Positions 37,032 to 45,940 of a stretch of DNA of 64,000 bases are shown one piece after another. A program made the translations under genes and the position numbers. This stretch comes from Flavobacterium sp. SCGC AAA160-P02 (lineage in GTDB: Bacteria > Bacteroidota > Bacteroidia > Flavobacteriales > Flavobacteriaceae): NCBI GenBank assembly GCA_000383355.1, contig KB911124.1, positions 62,001-126,000 of the forward strand. Reading direction: 5' to 3'. The notes beneath the pieces are model-generated. The model searched no databases. It worked only from the letters and a program-made list of their open reading frames with translations, and was not told the origin of the DNA. The stretch's first letter is position 1. Each line of letters opens with the position of its first letter.

Positions 37032-38210
37032 TTATTTTTTAATTCTGTTGTATTTTTTAAGTGTTTCTACCAGAACATCGTGTGGTATTGCATAGGAGGT
37101 ATTTCCATTAATTCCTTCCATAGTTTCTGCGGCTATCATAGCATTAATAATAGCTTCTTCTACTACCTGAACTGTAGCTTCAAAAACAGGCATCAGCAAA
37201 TCATTTGGCATAGAAGTTATAGACGCTATATCATCTCTATTAAAAGCACCTTCATTGGCCGTAGAAAAGGCTAAAAAAATGTCTCCAGAACCGTTACTTC
37301 CTCGTCCGCCCACAATACCAATTCCTAAAGGAATTCTTTGTGCTATTCTTTTTAATTGGTGTGGTAATAGGGGTACATCTGTTGCTACAATAACAATAAT
37401 AGACCCATCTCCTTCTTGGCGTCTAGATTTTGGAGGGCCATTAAACACGCTATTTAAAGTGTCTTTTAACTCAACACCTACAGGAACTCCTGCAATAGAT
37501 AAGTTTCTTTTGGCACCAAAATTAGATTGAACAATTGCACCAACGGTATAGCTGCTATCCTTAATTTTTAAAACCCTAGAAGAAGTTCCGGTACCTCCTT
37601 TAAAACCCAAACACATCATACCGGTTCCTCCACCAATATTTCCTTCGGAAATTTGTCCGCTAGAGGAGTTTTCTATGGCTTCTAAAACATGTTTTTCTTT
37701 TACATGAAAGCCGTAAATATCATTTAAAAAACCATCATAAGTTTCGGCCACTACAGGATAGGTATACCACCAGTCTTCTCCGCTATACCAGTCTGTATCT
37801 ACATACCATTTTAAAACAGCATCTCTAACTACACCAACACTGTTGGTATTTGTAATCATAATAGGAGTTTCTAAAAAACCAGATTCTGTAACCCAGGTGG
37901 TACCAGTCATTTCTCCATTACCGTTAAGGCTATACCAATTGGCATAGACCGGACTAAACTTTTTTGCTTTGCCTCTTGGAAAGATGGCAGTAACCCCTGT
38001 TCTTATGGGGCCATTACCCACGGTGTTTTCTCCTTTTCCAGTAATAATAGTACTATAGCCTACTTCTACTCCTTGTACATCTGTAATGGCATTAAATGCT
38101 CCTGGGGTGCCAACAAACGGTATGCCTAAATCTCTAGCTCTTGGTTTTTGACTGTAAACTTGATAGCAACTAAGCAATCCTATAAAAATAATGACTGTTT
38201 TTTTAATCAT
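37032..38210 (-). CDS. Exported P1 (DmpA/BapA-type) peptidase
   Basis: The 392-residue product has an N-terminal export signal; LLSC at 12-15 could also act as a lipobox. It belongs to peptidase family S58, self-processing N-terminal nucleophile aminopeptidases. The conserved blocks are GNIGGGTGMMCLGFKGGTGTS (about 190-210) and GDGSIIVIVATD. By comparison with DmpA, self-cleavage is expected between G269 and S270, making S270 the nucleophile. Such enzymes release N-terminal amino acids, D-amino acids or beta-amino acids from short peptides. Its place inside the 5-oxoprolinase operon suggests that it frees substrates for that pathway, for example from peptide-bound pyroglutamate. That is inference. 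Confidence 0.85.
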   Translation of the reverse strand: MIKKTVIIFIGLLSCYQVYSQKPRARDLGIPFVGTPGAFNAITDVQGVEVGYSTIITGKGENTVGNGPIRTGVTAIFPRGKAKKFSPVYANWYSLNGNGEMTGTTWVTESGFLETPIMITNTNSVGVVRDAVLKWYVDTDWYSGEDWWYTYPVVAETYDGFLNDIYGFHVKEKHVLEAIENSSSGQISEGNIGGGTGMMCLGFKGGTGTSSRVLKIKDSSYTVGAIVQSNFGAKRNLSIAGVPVGVELKDTLNSVFNGPPKSRRQEGDGSIIVIVATDVPLLPHQLKRIAQRIPLGIGIVGGRGSNGSGDIFLAFSTANEGAFNRDDIASITSMPNDLLMPVFEATVQVVEEAIINAMIAAETMEGINGNTSYAIPHDVLVETLKKYNRIKK

Positions 38211-38301
38211 ATCTATGGCTATTTAATTTAAATATACTTTTAAAACTTATTTGATCTTTCTACATCATATAAAAATGCTAAAAAATTAGCCCTATTACAA
38301 G

Positions 38302-39015
38302 CTAGCTAATTGCTAATTTTTGGTGTAAATATTCTAAAATTTCAATCACATTTTTGGTATCTCCATGCATACAAAAAGTGGCTGCTTTTAGTACCTTTTT
38401 ATGGCATTGAACTGTGGTTACCAACTGTTCTTCTACTAGTTGCTGAACCTGTTTTAGCACCTTGTGTTTGTCTGTAATAAGTGCAGAAGGTAATTCCCTA
38501 GACACCAACGTTAAATTATCATTATAGGCTCTATCTGCAAAGGCCTCATACACCACCTCTATACCCTTTTCTACTGCTACTTCTTCTATTTTAGACAGAT
38601 AAGGAACATAGAGTTTTACCCCCTTAAAAACTTGTTGAATGGCAGCAACAACTACCGCTGCTTTTTCACGATCTATGGCAATTAAATTATACAAAGCCCC
38701 ATGGGGCTTTACATGATGAATAACTGCGTTTTGTAACGCAGCTCTTTCTTTAAAAACAGTGAGCTGATCTTGTAAACTTTGTTGAAGAGCAGTGTTGGAA
38801 ATATCTAGTACTTTTCGTCCAAAATTTTCTCTGTCTGGAAATGATGGATGCGCTCCTATGCTTACCTTGTGTCTTATGGCTAGTTGAAGTACTTTGTCTA
38901 TAGTCTCTATAGAACCTGCATGTGCTCCGCAAGAAATATTGCAAGAAGAAATAAGCGGCATAATTAAATGCTCATTATCTAAACCCTCCCCTACATCACA
39001 ATTAAGATCTATCAT
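38302..39015 (-). CDS. pxpA: 5-oxoprolinase subunit PxpA (LamB/YcsF family)
   Basis: The 237-residue protein begins with the family hallmark MIDLNCDVGEG, followed by SCGAHAGS, GAHPSFPDRENFGR and HVKPHGALYN. These line the polysaccharide-deacetylase-like barrel of the subunit that phosphorylates or activates 5-oxoproline with PxpBC. Its start overlaps the stop of the transporter gene by one base. A 91-base gap with AT-rich sequence separates it from the next gene (the P1 peptidase), so an internal promoter is possible. Confidence 0.92.
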   Translation of the reverse strand: MIDLNCDVGEGLDNEHLIMPLISSCNISCGAHAGSIETIDKVLQLAIRHKVSIGAHPSFPDRENFGRKVLDISNTALQQSLQDQLTVFKERAALQNAVIHHVKPHGALYNLIAIDREKAAVVVAAIQQVFKGVKLYVPYLSKIEEVAVEKGIEVVYEAFADRAYNDNLTLVSRELPSALITDKHKVLKQVQQLVEEQLVTTVQCHKKVLKAATFCMHGDTKNVIEILEYLHQKLAIS

Positions 39016-40247
39016 TAAAATATATGTAATCCAAAAACCTTGTCTAAACCTCGTAAGCCCAAGAAAACGGTAATAATTAGAATAATAATTCCCAAACTAT
39101 TTTGAAGTTTAGAATTTACATACTTACCTAAAACTGCTTTTTTGTTTACCACCCAAAGCAACACTCCTGCTATAACTGGCAGTAAAATACCATTGGCTAC
39201 TTGTGCAAATTTAATAATCTCTATGGGTTTAATACCCAAAGAAGAAAATACAACACCCAATAATAAAATAAAAATCCAAACAGCTCTAAATTGTTTCGAT
39301 TTTAATCCAGATTTCCATCCAAAACATCCTCTAGCTACATAAGCAGCTGCTAAAGGTGCTGTAATTGCAGAAGTAATTCCTGCAGCAAACAACCCTATAC
39401 CTAAAAAGTAACTTGCAAAATCTCCGTAAAGAGGTGCCAAACTTTTTGCCAAATCTGAAGCATTAGAAATTTCTCCTAAACCAATAGAAGAGGCCGAAAT
39501 AATAATTGCCATAGAAACCAAACCTCCTAAAACAATAGAAATAATAGTATCTTTTCTAACGGCTTTTAAATCTTTTTGATCGCTCCACTTTTCTTTCACC
39601 AATGAGGCGTGTAAAAATAAATTATAGGGTACTACGGTAGTGCCTATTAAACCAATAATAGTTAATAAGCTTCCTTCTGGTACTGAAGGCACCAAAGCTC
39701 CTTTAAAAATGCTCATAATATCTGGCTTGGTTAAAAAAGCAGTGATTAAAAAAGACACACTCATAAGTAAGACCAGGCTAACCAACACTCTTTCTAAGAA
39801 TTTATAATTACCAATGTATAACAATGTAAAAGCAATAACTCCAACAACAAGACTTAAGATATTTATAGAATACAATCCTAGCTCTACTCTTATTTCTCCA
39901 ACAATAGTTTCTAGTCCTAAAATACCACCACTAATATTTCCAGCTTCATACGAGGCATTTCCAACAACTATTGCAGATAAAATGAGTAGCATTATTAATT
40001 TATTGGCAATTGGATGTTTTATTTCAGACTTAATTACCTCAGACAATCCTTTTTGAGAGATAATCCCTAAACGTGCAGCCATTTCTTGCAACACAACAGT
40101 TGCTAGAATAGACAACACCATGGCCCATAGTAAATGAAAACCATAATTAACTCCTGCCAAGGTACACAGAGTTACAGTTCCTGGCCCAATAAACGCAGCG
40201 GCTACAAGGGTTCCCGGACCTGTATTTTTAAACCAGTTTTTAGTCAT
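39015..40247 (-). CDS. NRAMP-superfamily transporter lacking canonical metal ligands
   Basis: This 410-residue protein has about 11 hydrophobic helices with the NRAMP layout. In true metal transporters helix 1 carries DPGN and helix 6 MPH, which bind the cation. Here the equivalent positions read GPGT (21-24) and VPY (206-208, in TTVVPYNLFLHA). A metal substrate is therefore unlikely. It overlaps both neighbours (pxpA by one base, DUF2891 by eight). In B. subtilis the NRAMP-like ycsG is also beside the pxpA homologue ycsF. I infer an uptake role for pyroglutamate or a related amino acid, not proven. Confidence 0.8.
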   Translation of the reverse strand: MTKNWFKNTGPGTLVAAAFIGPGTVTLCTLAGVNYGFHLLWAMVLSILATVVLQEMAARLGIISQKGLSEVIKSEIKHPIANKLIMLLILSAIVVGNASYEAGNISGGILGLETIVGEIRVELGLYSINILSLVVGVIAFTLLYIGNYKFLERVLVSLVLLMSVSFLITAFLTKPDIMSIFKGALVPSVPEGSLLTIIGLIGTTVVPYNLFLHASLVKEKWSDQKDLKAVRKDTIISIVLGGLVSMAIIISASSIGLGEISNASDLAKSLAPLYGDFASYFLGIGLFAAGITSAITAPLAAAYVARGCFGWKSGLKSKQFRAVWIFILLLGVVFSSLGIKPIEIIKFAQVANGILLPVIAGVLLWVVNKKAVLGKYVNSKLQNSLGIIILIITVFLGLRGLDKVFGLHIF

Positions 40248-41343
40248 CTGTTGCAGAATTTAATGCATAAATAGCAAAACTCCCTAACCAATGACCACCT
40301 TCATAAGTGCCTCCAATAACATTGGGTAATGAATAGTTGATGTGCTCGTAGGCAATCTTTTTTAAATGGTTGTAGGCTGGTAAATCTTTTATAATATCAA
40401 ACAAAGCCCATGCTCTAGAAAAATTTACACCATCTAAATGCACCAATTTTCCATCAGTTCTATCTGAAACCTCTCCAACGGCTAGTTGGTAGTTTGTATC
40501 TTTTAGCTGAGGTAGAAAATTACCAAACCAACTTATAAACGCTTCAGTTGGCAATACCCGCTTCATAATTGCTGCTTCTTGTAAACAAGGAGACAGAAAA
40601 TCATAACCACTGGGTTCCCAAGATATTGGACAATTTGTATCATTTAAATAAAACTTTTTTGCGCTGTATTCTATCATTTCCATCATAGATTTATTTCCTA
40701 CGGTTAAAGCATAATCCCAAGCAAAGGTTAAACCAAATGCAGTATTTGGATGCTCACCAGCTCTAACTGGGTAATTTAAATTAGGAATAAAATCTAGGTA
40801 CTTTTGCACCATTAGATCTGTAAGTGGTTGTAAATTTTTTTCTAATTCTCGCGCAGTTTTGTCATCCCACGTATGAAGCGTTTCCGCTAATTTTAATACC
40901 CAAGCCCAACCATAGGTTCTTTCATAACTTTTATTGTGCTTTCCCAAAAAATAATCAACCTCTTTTAGGATATTTTCTTCAGACATGTGCTCCAATAGTT
41001 TGTTTTTTATCTCAGAAGAATTTTTTAATGTTGGAAATTGTTTGAGTAAAGAGACCATACTCCAATGTCCGTGAACAGACGAATGCCAGTCAAAACAGCC
41101 ATAAAAGGCAGGATGAAGTTCTTTGGGTGTTTGTAAATCTTCTGGACCTCCAATAGTCTGTCCTAGTTTGTTTGGAAACTCTATGTCTATACAATTTACA
41201 GGTAAATCTAACAAGCGCTGTGCTTGCTCTAAATTTAGTGTTGGCAACTGAATAACATTTTTTATATTTTCTGTAGAAGTGTTTGCTGTCTTTGTACAGG
41301 CTACAAATAATAAGAGACAAAACACCATAAAATAATTCTTCAT
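40240..41343 (-). CDS. DUF2891 family lipoprotein
   Basis: The 367-residue product has a lipoprotein signal with the lipobox FVAC (cysteine near residue 16). The mature part is helical and carries DUF2891-type blocks such as HPAFYGCFDWHSSVHGHW, ERTYGWAWVLKLAETL and WEPSGYDFLSPCLQEA. The conserved His, Glu and aromatic residues suggest an alpha/alpha toroid fold like that of carbohydrate-active or epimerase enzymes, but no activity is known to me. It is the first gene of the pyroglutamate operon, overlapping the transporter gene by eight bases. Confidence 0.82.
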   Translation of the reverse strand: MKNYFMVFCLLLFVACTKTANTSTENIKNVIQLPTLNLEQAQRLLDLPVNCIDIEFPNKLGQTIGGPEDLQTPKELHPAFYGCFDWHSSVHGHWSMVSLLKQFPTLKNSSEIKNKLLEHMSEENILKEVDYFLGKHNKSYERTYGWAWVLKLAETLHTWDDKTARELEKNLQPLTDLMVQKYLDFIPNLNYPVRAGEHPNTAFGLTFAWDYALTVGNKSMMEMIEYSAKKFYLNDTNCPISWEPSGYDFLSPCLQEAAIMKRVLPTEAFISWFGNFLPQLKDTNYQLAVGEVSDRTDGKLVHLDGVNFSRAWALFDIIKDLPAYNHLKKIAYEHINYSLPNVIGGTYEGGHWLGSFAIYALNSATDD

Positions 41344-41390
41344 AATTAACTTCTTATTTATATTCTAAAAGTAGACAAAAGAATTCAAAA

Positions 41391-41416
41391 AAAAAGCATC
41401 CTTTTCGGATGCTTTT
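41391..41416 (-). terminator. Intrinsic terminator after pckA
   Basis: AAAGCATCC and GGATGCTTT form a 9-bp stem around TTTTC. The long T-run on the minus-strand side fits termination of pckA, whose stop is about 20 bases away. Confidence 0.85.
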
Positions 41417-41436
41417 ATAGTAGTTGTTATTGTTTC

Positions 41437-43053
41437 CTAAAAAGCATAGCGCTGTGGGCCACCTCTTCTTATTTCTTCGTTTGCAAATTCTTCAAATTGC
41501 TGAAAGTTTTCTCTAAAAGCATTGGATAGCTTAAAGGCTGTTTTGTAGTAGGCTTCATCATCATCCCAAGTAGTTCTAGGACTTAAAACAGCTGATGGAA
41601 CTCCTGGGCAACTTCTAGGTTGCGCCACTCCAAAGACAGAATGTATATGGTATTTTTCGTAGGTATAGTTGCCTAACTCTCCATTTAAAACAGCAGTTAT
41701 CATTGCCCTGGTATATTTTAATGCCATTCTTTTTCCAACGCCATATTGCCCGCCAGACCAACCGGTGTTTACCAACCAAACATTCACCCCAGATTCTTTC
41801 ATTTTATTACTAAGCATTTCTGCATAACGGGTTGGATGAAGCGGCATAAATGGCGCTCCAAAACATGCAGAAAAACTAGGTACTGGCTCTGTAACACCTG
41901 CTTCTGTGCCTGCTACTTTTGCTGTATATCCAGATATAAAATGGTAAGCTGCTTGGCTAGGAGTTAATTTAGAAATTGGAGGTAATACCCCAAAAGCATC
42001 GGCTGTTAGAAAAAAGATGTTTTTTGGGTTTTTACCAATAGAGGGTTGTTGAATATTTTCTATATGTTCTATAGGGTAACTAACTCGTGTATTTGGCGTA
42101 ATGGAAGTATCTGAAAAATCGATAACTCCCTGCTCATCCATGACAATATTTTCTAGAATTGCTCCCTTTTTAATGGCATGATAAATTTCTGGCTCTTTCT
42201 CTTTAGATAAATCTATGGCTTTGGCATAGCAACCACCTTCAAAATTAAAGACAGTGTTTTCGTTAGTCCATCCATGCTCATCATCACCAATTAATTTTCT
42301 GTTTGGATCTGCAGACAAAGTTGTTTTTCCTGTTCCAGACAAGCCAAAGAAAATAGCAGTATCTCCATCTTTACCAACATTTGCAGAACAATGCATTGGC
42401 AGTGTGTTTTTAAATACTGGAAGGATAAAGTTTAAGGCAGAAAAAATTCCTTTTTTAATCTCACCGGTATAACCTGTTCCACCAATTAAAGCAATTTTTT
42501 TGGTGAAATTTAAAATAGCAAAATTATGTTGTCTAGTGCCGTCTATGGCTGCATCGGCCATAAAGCCAGGGGCATTAATAACAGTCCATTCTGGAGAAAA
42601 ATGAAGCAATTCTTCTGCTGTTGGACGTAAAAACATATTGTAGGCAAACATATTGCTCCACGGATATTCGTTTATCACACGAATTGTTAATTTATAATTT
42701 GGGTCTGCACAGGCGTAACTATCTCTTACAAAAATTTCTTTTTCAGACAAATATGAAACTACCTTGGTATATAAAGAATCAAAATTCTCAGTGCTAAAAG
42801 GAATGTTAATATCTCCCCACCAAACTTCATCTTTGGTAACGCTATCTTTTACAATAAAACGATCCATGGGAGATCGTCCTGTAAATTCTCCAGTATTAAT
42901 GGCAATAGCTCCTAAAGAAGATTCTTTTCCTTGTTTTTTTTGAAGTGTTATTGAATGTAATTCATTAGAGGTGAGTTGATAATGGATTGTTGAACTTTTA
43001 ATTCCTAGACTATTTAACGAAATCGATTTCGTATTTGTATCTATCATATTCAA
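41437..43053 (-). CDS. pckA: Phosphoenolpyruvate carboxykinase (ATP)
   Basis: The 538-residue cytosolic enzyme converts oxaloacetate and ATP to phosphoenolpyruvate, the entry step of gluconeogenesis. The ATP-binding P-loop FFGLSGTGKTTLSADPN, the metal-binding GDDEHGW motif and the TGWSGGQYGVGKRM region are all intact. The length is standard. It has its own promoter box upstream and terminator downstream, so it is a single-gene unit. The start is the ATG at 43053; a second ATG two codons later cannot be excluded. Confidence 0.96.
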   Translation of the reverse strand: MNMIDTNTKSISLNSLGIKSSTIHYQLTSNELHSITLQKKQGKESSLGAIAINTGEFTGRSPMDRFIVKDSVTKDEVWWGDINIPFSTENFDSLYTKVVSYLSEKEIFVRDSYACADPNYKLTIRVINEYPWSNMFAYNMFLRPTAEELLHFSPEWTVINAPGFMADAAIDGTRQHNFAILNFTKKIALIGGTGYTGEIKKGIFSALNFILPVFKNTLPMHCSANVGKDGDTAIFFGLSGTGKTTLSADPNRKLIGDDEHGWTNENTVFNFEGGCYAKAIDLSKEKEPEIYHAIKKGAILENIVMDEQGVIDFSDTSITPNTRVSYPIEHIENIQQPSIGKNPKNIFFLTADAFGVLPPISKLTPSQAAYHFISGYTAKVAGTEAGVTEPVPSFSACFGAPFMPLHPTRYAEMLSNKMKESGVNVWLVNTGWSGGQYGVGKRMALKYTRAMITAVLNGELGNYTYEKYHIHSVFGVAQPRSCPGVPSAVLSPRTTWDDDEAYYKTAFKLSNAFRENFQQFEEFANEEIRRGGPQRYAF

Positions 43054-43078
43054 TAATTTTTAGTTGATATAACTTACG

Positions 43079-43086
43079 CAAAATTA
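43079..43086 (-). promoter_or_regulatory. -7 promoter box for pckA
   Basis: On the minus strand TAATTTTG matches TAnnTTTG 25 bases before the pckA start. A TTG lies about 15 bases further upstream. Confidence 0.5.
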
Positions 43087-43127
43087 AGAATATTTTTTAG
43101 ACAAGATAGACTCAGCTATTTTTTTAT

Positions 43128-43514
43128 TCACTTTTTTTTGTTGATTACTTTCTTGAGAAAAAAAAGCAGCATTAAGAACCACCCTACAATTAATAAGAGA
43201 CCTCCAAAAGGGGTGACAAACCAAATACTTTTTACAGAGATTCCAGCAATATAAATAGCATAAATAGATCCCGAAAAAAAGATAATTCCTGAGAAAAATA
43301 AATAGCTAATGGTATTTTTAAATTGGTCTGAAAACACTGCATAACTATTTACAAATAACAAAACAATGACATGATATAGTTGATATCGGATGCCCGTTTC
43401 TAAACTGGTCATTTCTTGAATGCTTAAAACTTCTCTCAAACTATGTGTTGTGAAAGCCCCTAGTATAATGGCTGTTAGTCCTAAGAAGCATGTAATGGCT
43501 AAATTTTTGTTCAT
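43128..43514 (-). CDS. DUF423 family small membrane protein
   Basis: The 128-residue protein has four predicted helices and the DUF423 pattern LGAFTTHSLRE near the N-terminus, then YQLYHVIVLL. Homologues (YgdD/YwdK) are inner-membrane proteins of unknown function. It lies 74 bases upstream of pckA on the same strand, and the pckA promoter lies between them. Confidence 0.85.
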   Translation of the reverse strand: MNKNLAITCFLGLTAIILGAFTTHSLREVLSIQEMTSLETGIRYQLYHVIVLLFVNSYAVFSDQFKNTISYLFFSGIIFFSGSIYAIYIAGISVKSIWFVTPFGGLLLIVGWFLMLLFFLKKVINKKK

Positions 43515-43607
43515 ATCTAATTGTGAAAAGAAGTTAATACCGTCTCTTTTTTTTTATTTTCGTTAAATAATCAAGAATAATCAATCAAAAATAAACATAA
43601 TTCTATA

Positions 43608-44978
43608 ATGAGAAACATTTTAGTTATTGGAGCTGGAAAATCTTGTTCTTACCTCACAGACTACCTTCAAAAAAAATCTACAGCAGAAAAATTACACATT
43701 ACTATTGCAGATATTTCTCTAGAAAATGCACAAAGTAGTGCTAGAAACCATGCAAACTCAACAGCATTACAGTTTGATGTCTTTAACGAAGTACAACGAA
43801 GAGACGAAATTGAAAAAGCTGATATTGTTGTTTCTATGCTACCAGCTAGGTTTCATGTTGAGGTAGCTAAAGATTGTCTTCATTTTAAAAAACACATGGT
43901 TACAGCTTCTTATATTTCTCCAGAGATGAAAGCACTAAATGATGAAGCAGTAAAAAAAGGACTGGTGTTTATGAATGAGATTGGTGTAGACCCAGGTATT
44001 GATCATATGAGTGCTATGGAAGTAATTGATAAAATTAGTAATCTTGGCGCAAAAATGATACTTTTTGAATCTTTTACAGGAGGCTTGGTTGCTCCAGAAA
44101 GTGATAATAACTTATGGAATTATAAGTTTACTTGGAATCCTAGAAACGTTGTCTTAGCAGGGCAAGGTGGTGCTGCCATGTTTATACAAGAAGGTACTTA
44201 CAAATACATTCCGTACCATAAACTATTTAGAAGAACAGAATTCTTAACCTTAAATGGCAACGGTAAATTTGAAGCCTATGCCAATAGAGATTCTCTAAAA
44301 TATAGAGGTATTTACGGCTTAGAAGATATTAGAACCATGTACCGAGGAACCATTAGAAAAGTAGGGTTTTCTAGAGCTTGGAATATTTTTATTCAATTAG
44401 GAATGACAGATGACAGTTATACTATTGAAGATTCTGAAAGCATGTCGTATAGAGATTTTGTGAATTTATTTCTAGCCTATTCTCCTAATGATTCTGTTGA
44501 ATTAAAATTACGTTCTTATTTAAAAATTGACCAAGATGATATTGTTTGGGATAAATTAATAGAGTTAGACATTTTTAGTGCAACTAAAAAAATAGGAGTA
44601 ATTAACGCTACACCTGCACAAATGCTTCAAAAAATATTATTAGATTCTTGGACACTGGAGGAAGACGAAAAAGATATGATTATAATGCATCATAAATTTG
44701 GGTATGAACTCAATGGCAAAAAGCATCAGACAGAAAGTAGCTTGGTTGTAAAAGGAGAAAACCAAACGTTTACAGCAATGGCTAAAACAGTAGGGCTACC
44801 CGTAGCTATTGCTACCTTAAAAATACTGAATAAAGAAATTACAACTCCGGGGGTTCAGTTACCAATTACCAAAGAAGTCTATGCTCCTATTTTAAAAGAA
44901 TTGGAAGAATATGGTATTAAATTTACAGAAAAACAAGTTCCTTATTTAGGATACAATCCAGAAAATGTTATTGGCTAA
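43608..44978 (+). CDS. Saccharopine dehydrogenase family protein
   Basis: The 456-residue protein has an N-terminal Rossmann fold (VIGAGKSCSYLTDYL) and a C-terminal saccharopine-dehydrogenase catalytic domain with NEIGVDPGIDHM and SFTGGLVAPE. Saccharopine dehydrogenases oxidise or form saccharopine in lysine metabolism. In Bacteroidota this protein is thought to take part in lysine breakdown through saccharopine. The partner lysine-ketoglutarate reductase is not adjacent. It is a single-gene unit divergent from the DUF423 gene. Confidence 0.85.
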   Translation: MRNILVIGAGKSCSYLTDYLQKKSTAEKLHITIADISLENAQSSARNHANSTALQFDVFNEVQRRDEIEKADIVVSMLPARFHVEVAKDCLHFKKHMVTASYISPEMKALNDEAVKKGLVFMNEIGVDPGIDHMSAMEVIDKISNLGAKMILFESFTGGLVAPESDNNLWNYKFTWNPRNVVLAGQGGAAMFIQEGTYKYIPYHKLFRRTEFLTLNGNGKFEAYANRDSLKYRGIYGLEDIRTMYRGTIRKVGFSRAWNIFIQLGMTDDSYTIEDSESMSYRDFVNLFLAYSPNDSVELKLRSYLKIDQDDIVWDKLIELDIFSATKKIGVINATPAQMLQKILLDSWTLEEDEKDMIIMHHKFGYELNGKKHQTESSLVVKGENQTFTAMAKTVGLPVAIATLKILNKEITTPGVQLPITKEVYAPILKELEEYGIKFTEKQVPYLGYNPENVIG

Positions 44979-45053
44979 AAAAACAATTCACTAAATGTTT
45001 TCATTAGCCCTAAATTTAATGGAGTAATACTCTTGTAAAAACCTATAAACCTG

Positions 45054-45776
45054 TTACATTTTCAAGTAAAAGTCTTTGGTTAGATTAATATATTCTTGGG
45101 TATATACATGACGACTAATTTCTATGGTTAAAGCCGTTTCTATAAGTTCTTTTTTATGAACAGAGAATTCTAGTAGACTTCGCTTAATTTCAGAATTATT
45201 AGTTCCTCTAACGCTACAAACTCGGTGTAAAAACAAGTTATTTTTTACTGCCAACTTTACAAAGGCTGCTGTTTCTTTAAAAGGAATGATTGTTGTAAAA
45301 ACACCCGTATCTGATAGTAATTTTGAAACGCCAACCAATAAATCTTCAAAAGGCAAGGCTGTGGTAAATCTTGCGGTATTTCTTGAACTGTCTTTAGTCT
45401 CAAATGCATCGGTATAAAAAGGCGGATTAGAAATAATAAGATCGTATTCTTCTGCTTCTTCATTCATTTCTTCTGAAAAATCTTGAAAAGAACTATGGTA
45501 GCAAAATAAGCGATCTGCCCAATCTGATTGTTCAAAGTTTTCTACAGTTTGCTCATAGGCAGCGGCGTTAATTTCTACGGCATCTATGGTTAAGGCATCT
45601 GTTCGCTGGGCAAGTTGTAAAGACAGTAAACCAGTACCAGATCCTATATCTAAAATAGTGTCTGGAAATGACTCTATAGAACACCATGCGCCCAAGAGCA
45701 CCCCATCTGTTCCAACTTTCATAGCTGTATTTTCTTGATGAATGGTAAATTCTTTAAACACAAATGGATGACTCAT
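45054..45776 (-). CDS. trmN6: tRNA1(Val) (adenine(37)-N6)-methyltransferase
   Basis: The 240-residue protein is a class I AdoMet methyltransferase. Motif I reads LDIGSGTGLLSL and the amino-methylase motif is SNPPFYTDAF. These match YfiC/TrmN6, which methylates adenine 37 of tRNA1(Val). The length is normal. It lies 2.3 kb from rpsP-rimM; in other flavobacteria, as I recall, it is often closer to that operon, so the GH16 gene and the tandem repeats may be an insertion here. Confidence 0.85.
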   Translation of the reverse strand: MSHPFVFKEFTIHQENTAMKVGTDGVLLGAWCSIESFPDTILDIGSGTGLLSLQLAQRTDALTIDAVEINAAAYEQTVENFEQSDWADRLFCYHSSFQDFSEEMNEEAEEYDLIISNPPFYTDAFETKDSSRNTARFTTALPFEDLLVGVSKLLSDTGVFTTIIPFKETAAFVKLAVKNNLFLHRVCSVRGTNNSEIKRSLLEFSVHKKELIETALTIEISRHVYTQEYINLTKDFYLKM

Positions 45777-45940
45777 AAAAACATAGGATATAGAATGTGT
45801 AAAATTAGGTCTTAATTACGACATAATTTTATTCTATTTATTAGTTTATAGGTTTTTGTATGGTTTTTATATGGGTATATATCTGCACTATTTTATATTG
45901 TTTTATAGTATTTAATTTATTTTTATAGAAAATTAAATTC

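Noticed and set aside
35589-37530. Plus-strand reading frames of 70-90 codons opposite the pxp genes
   Set aside because: They lie antisense within strongly supported genes, with no start signals or recognisable domains.
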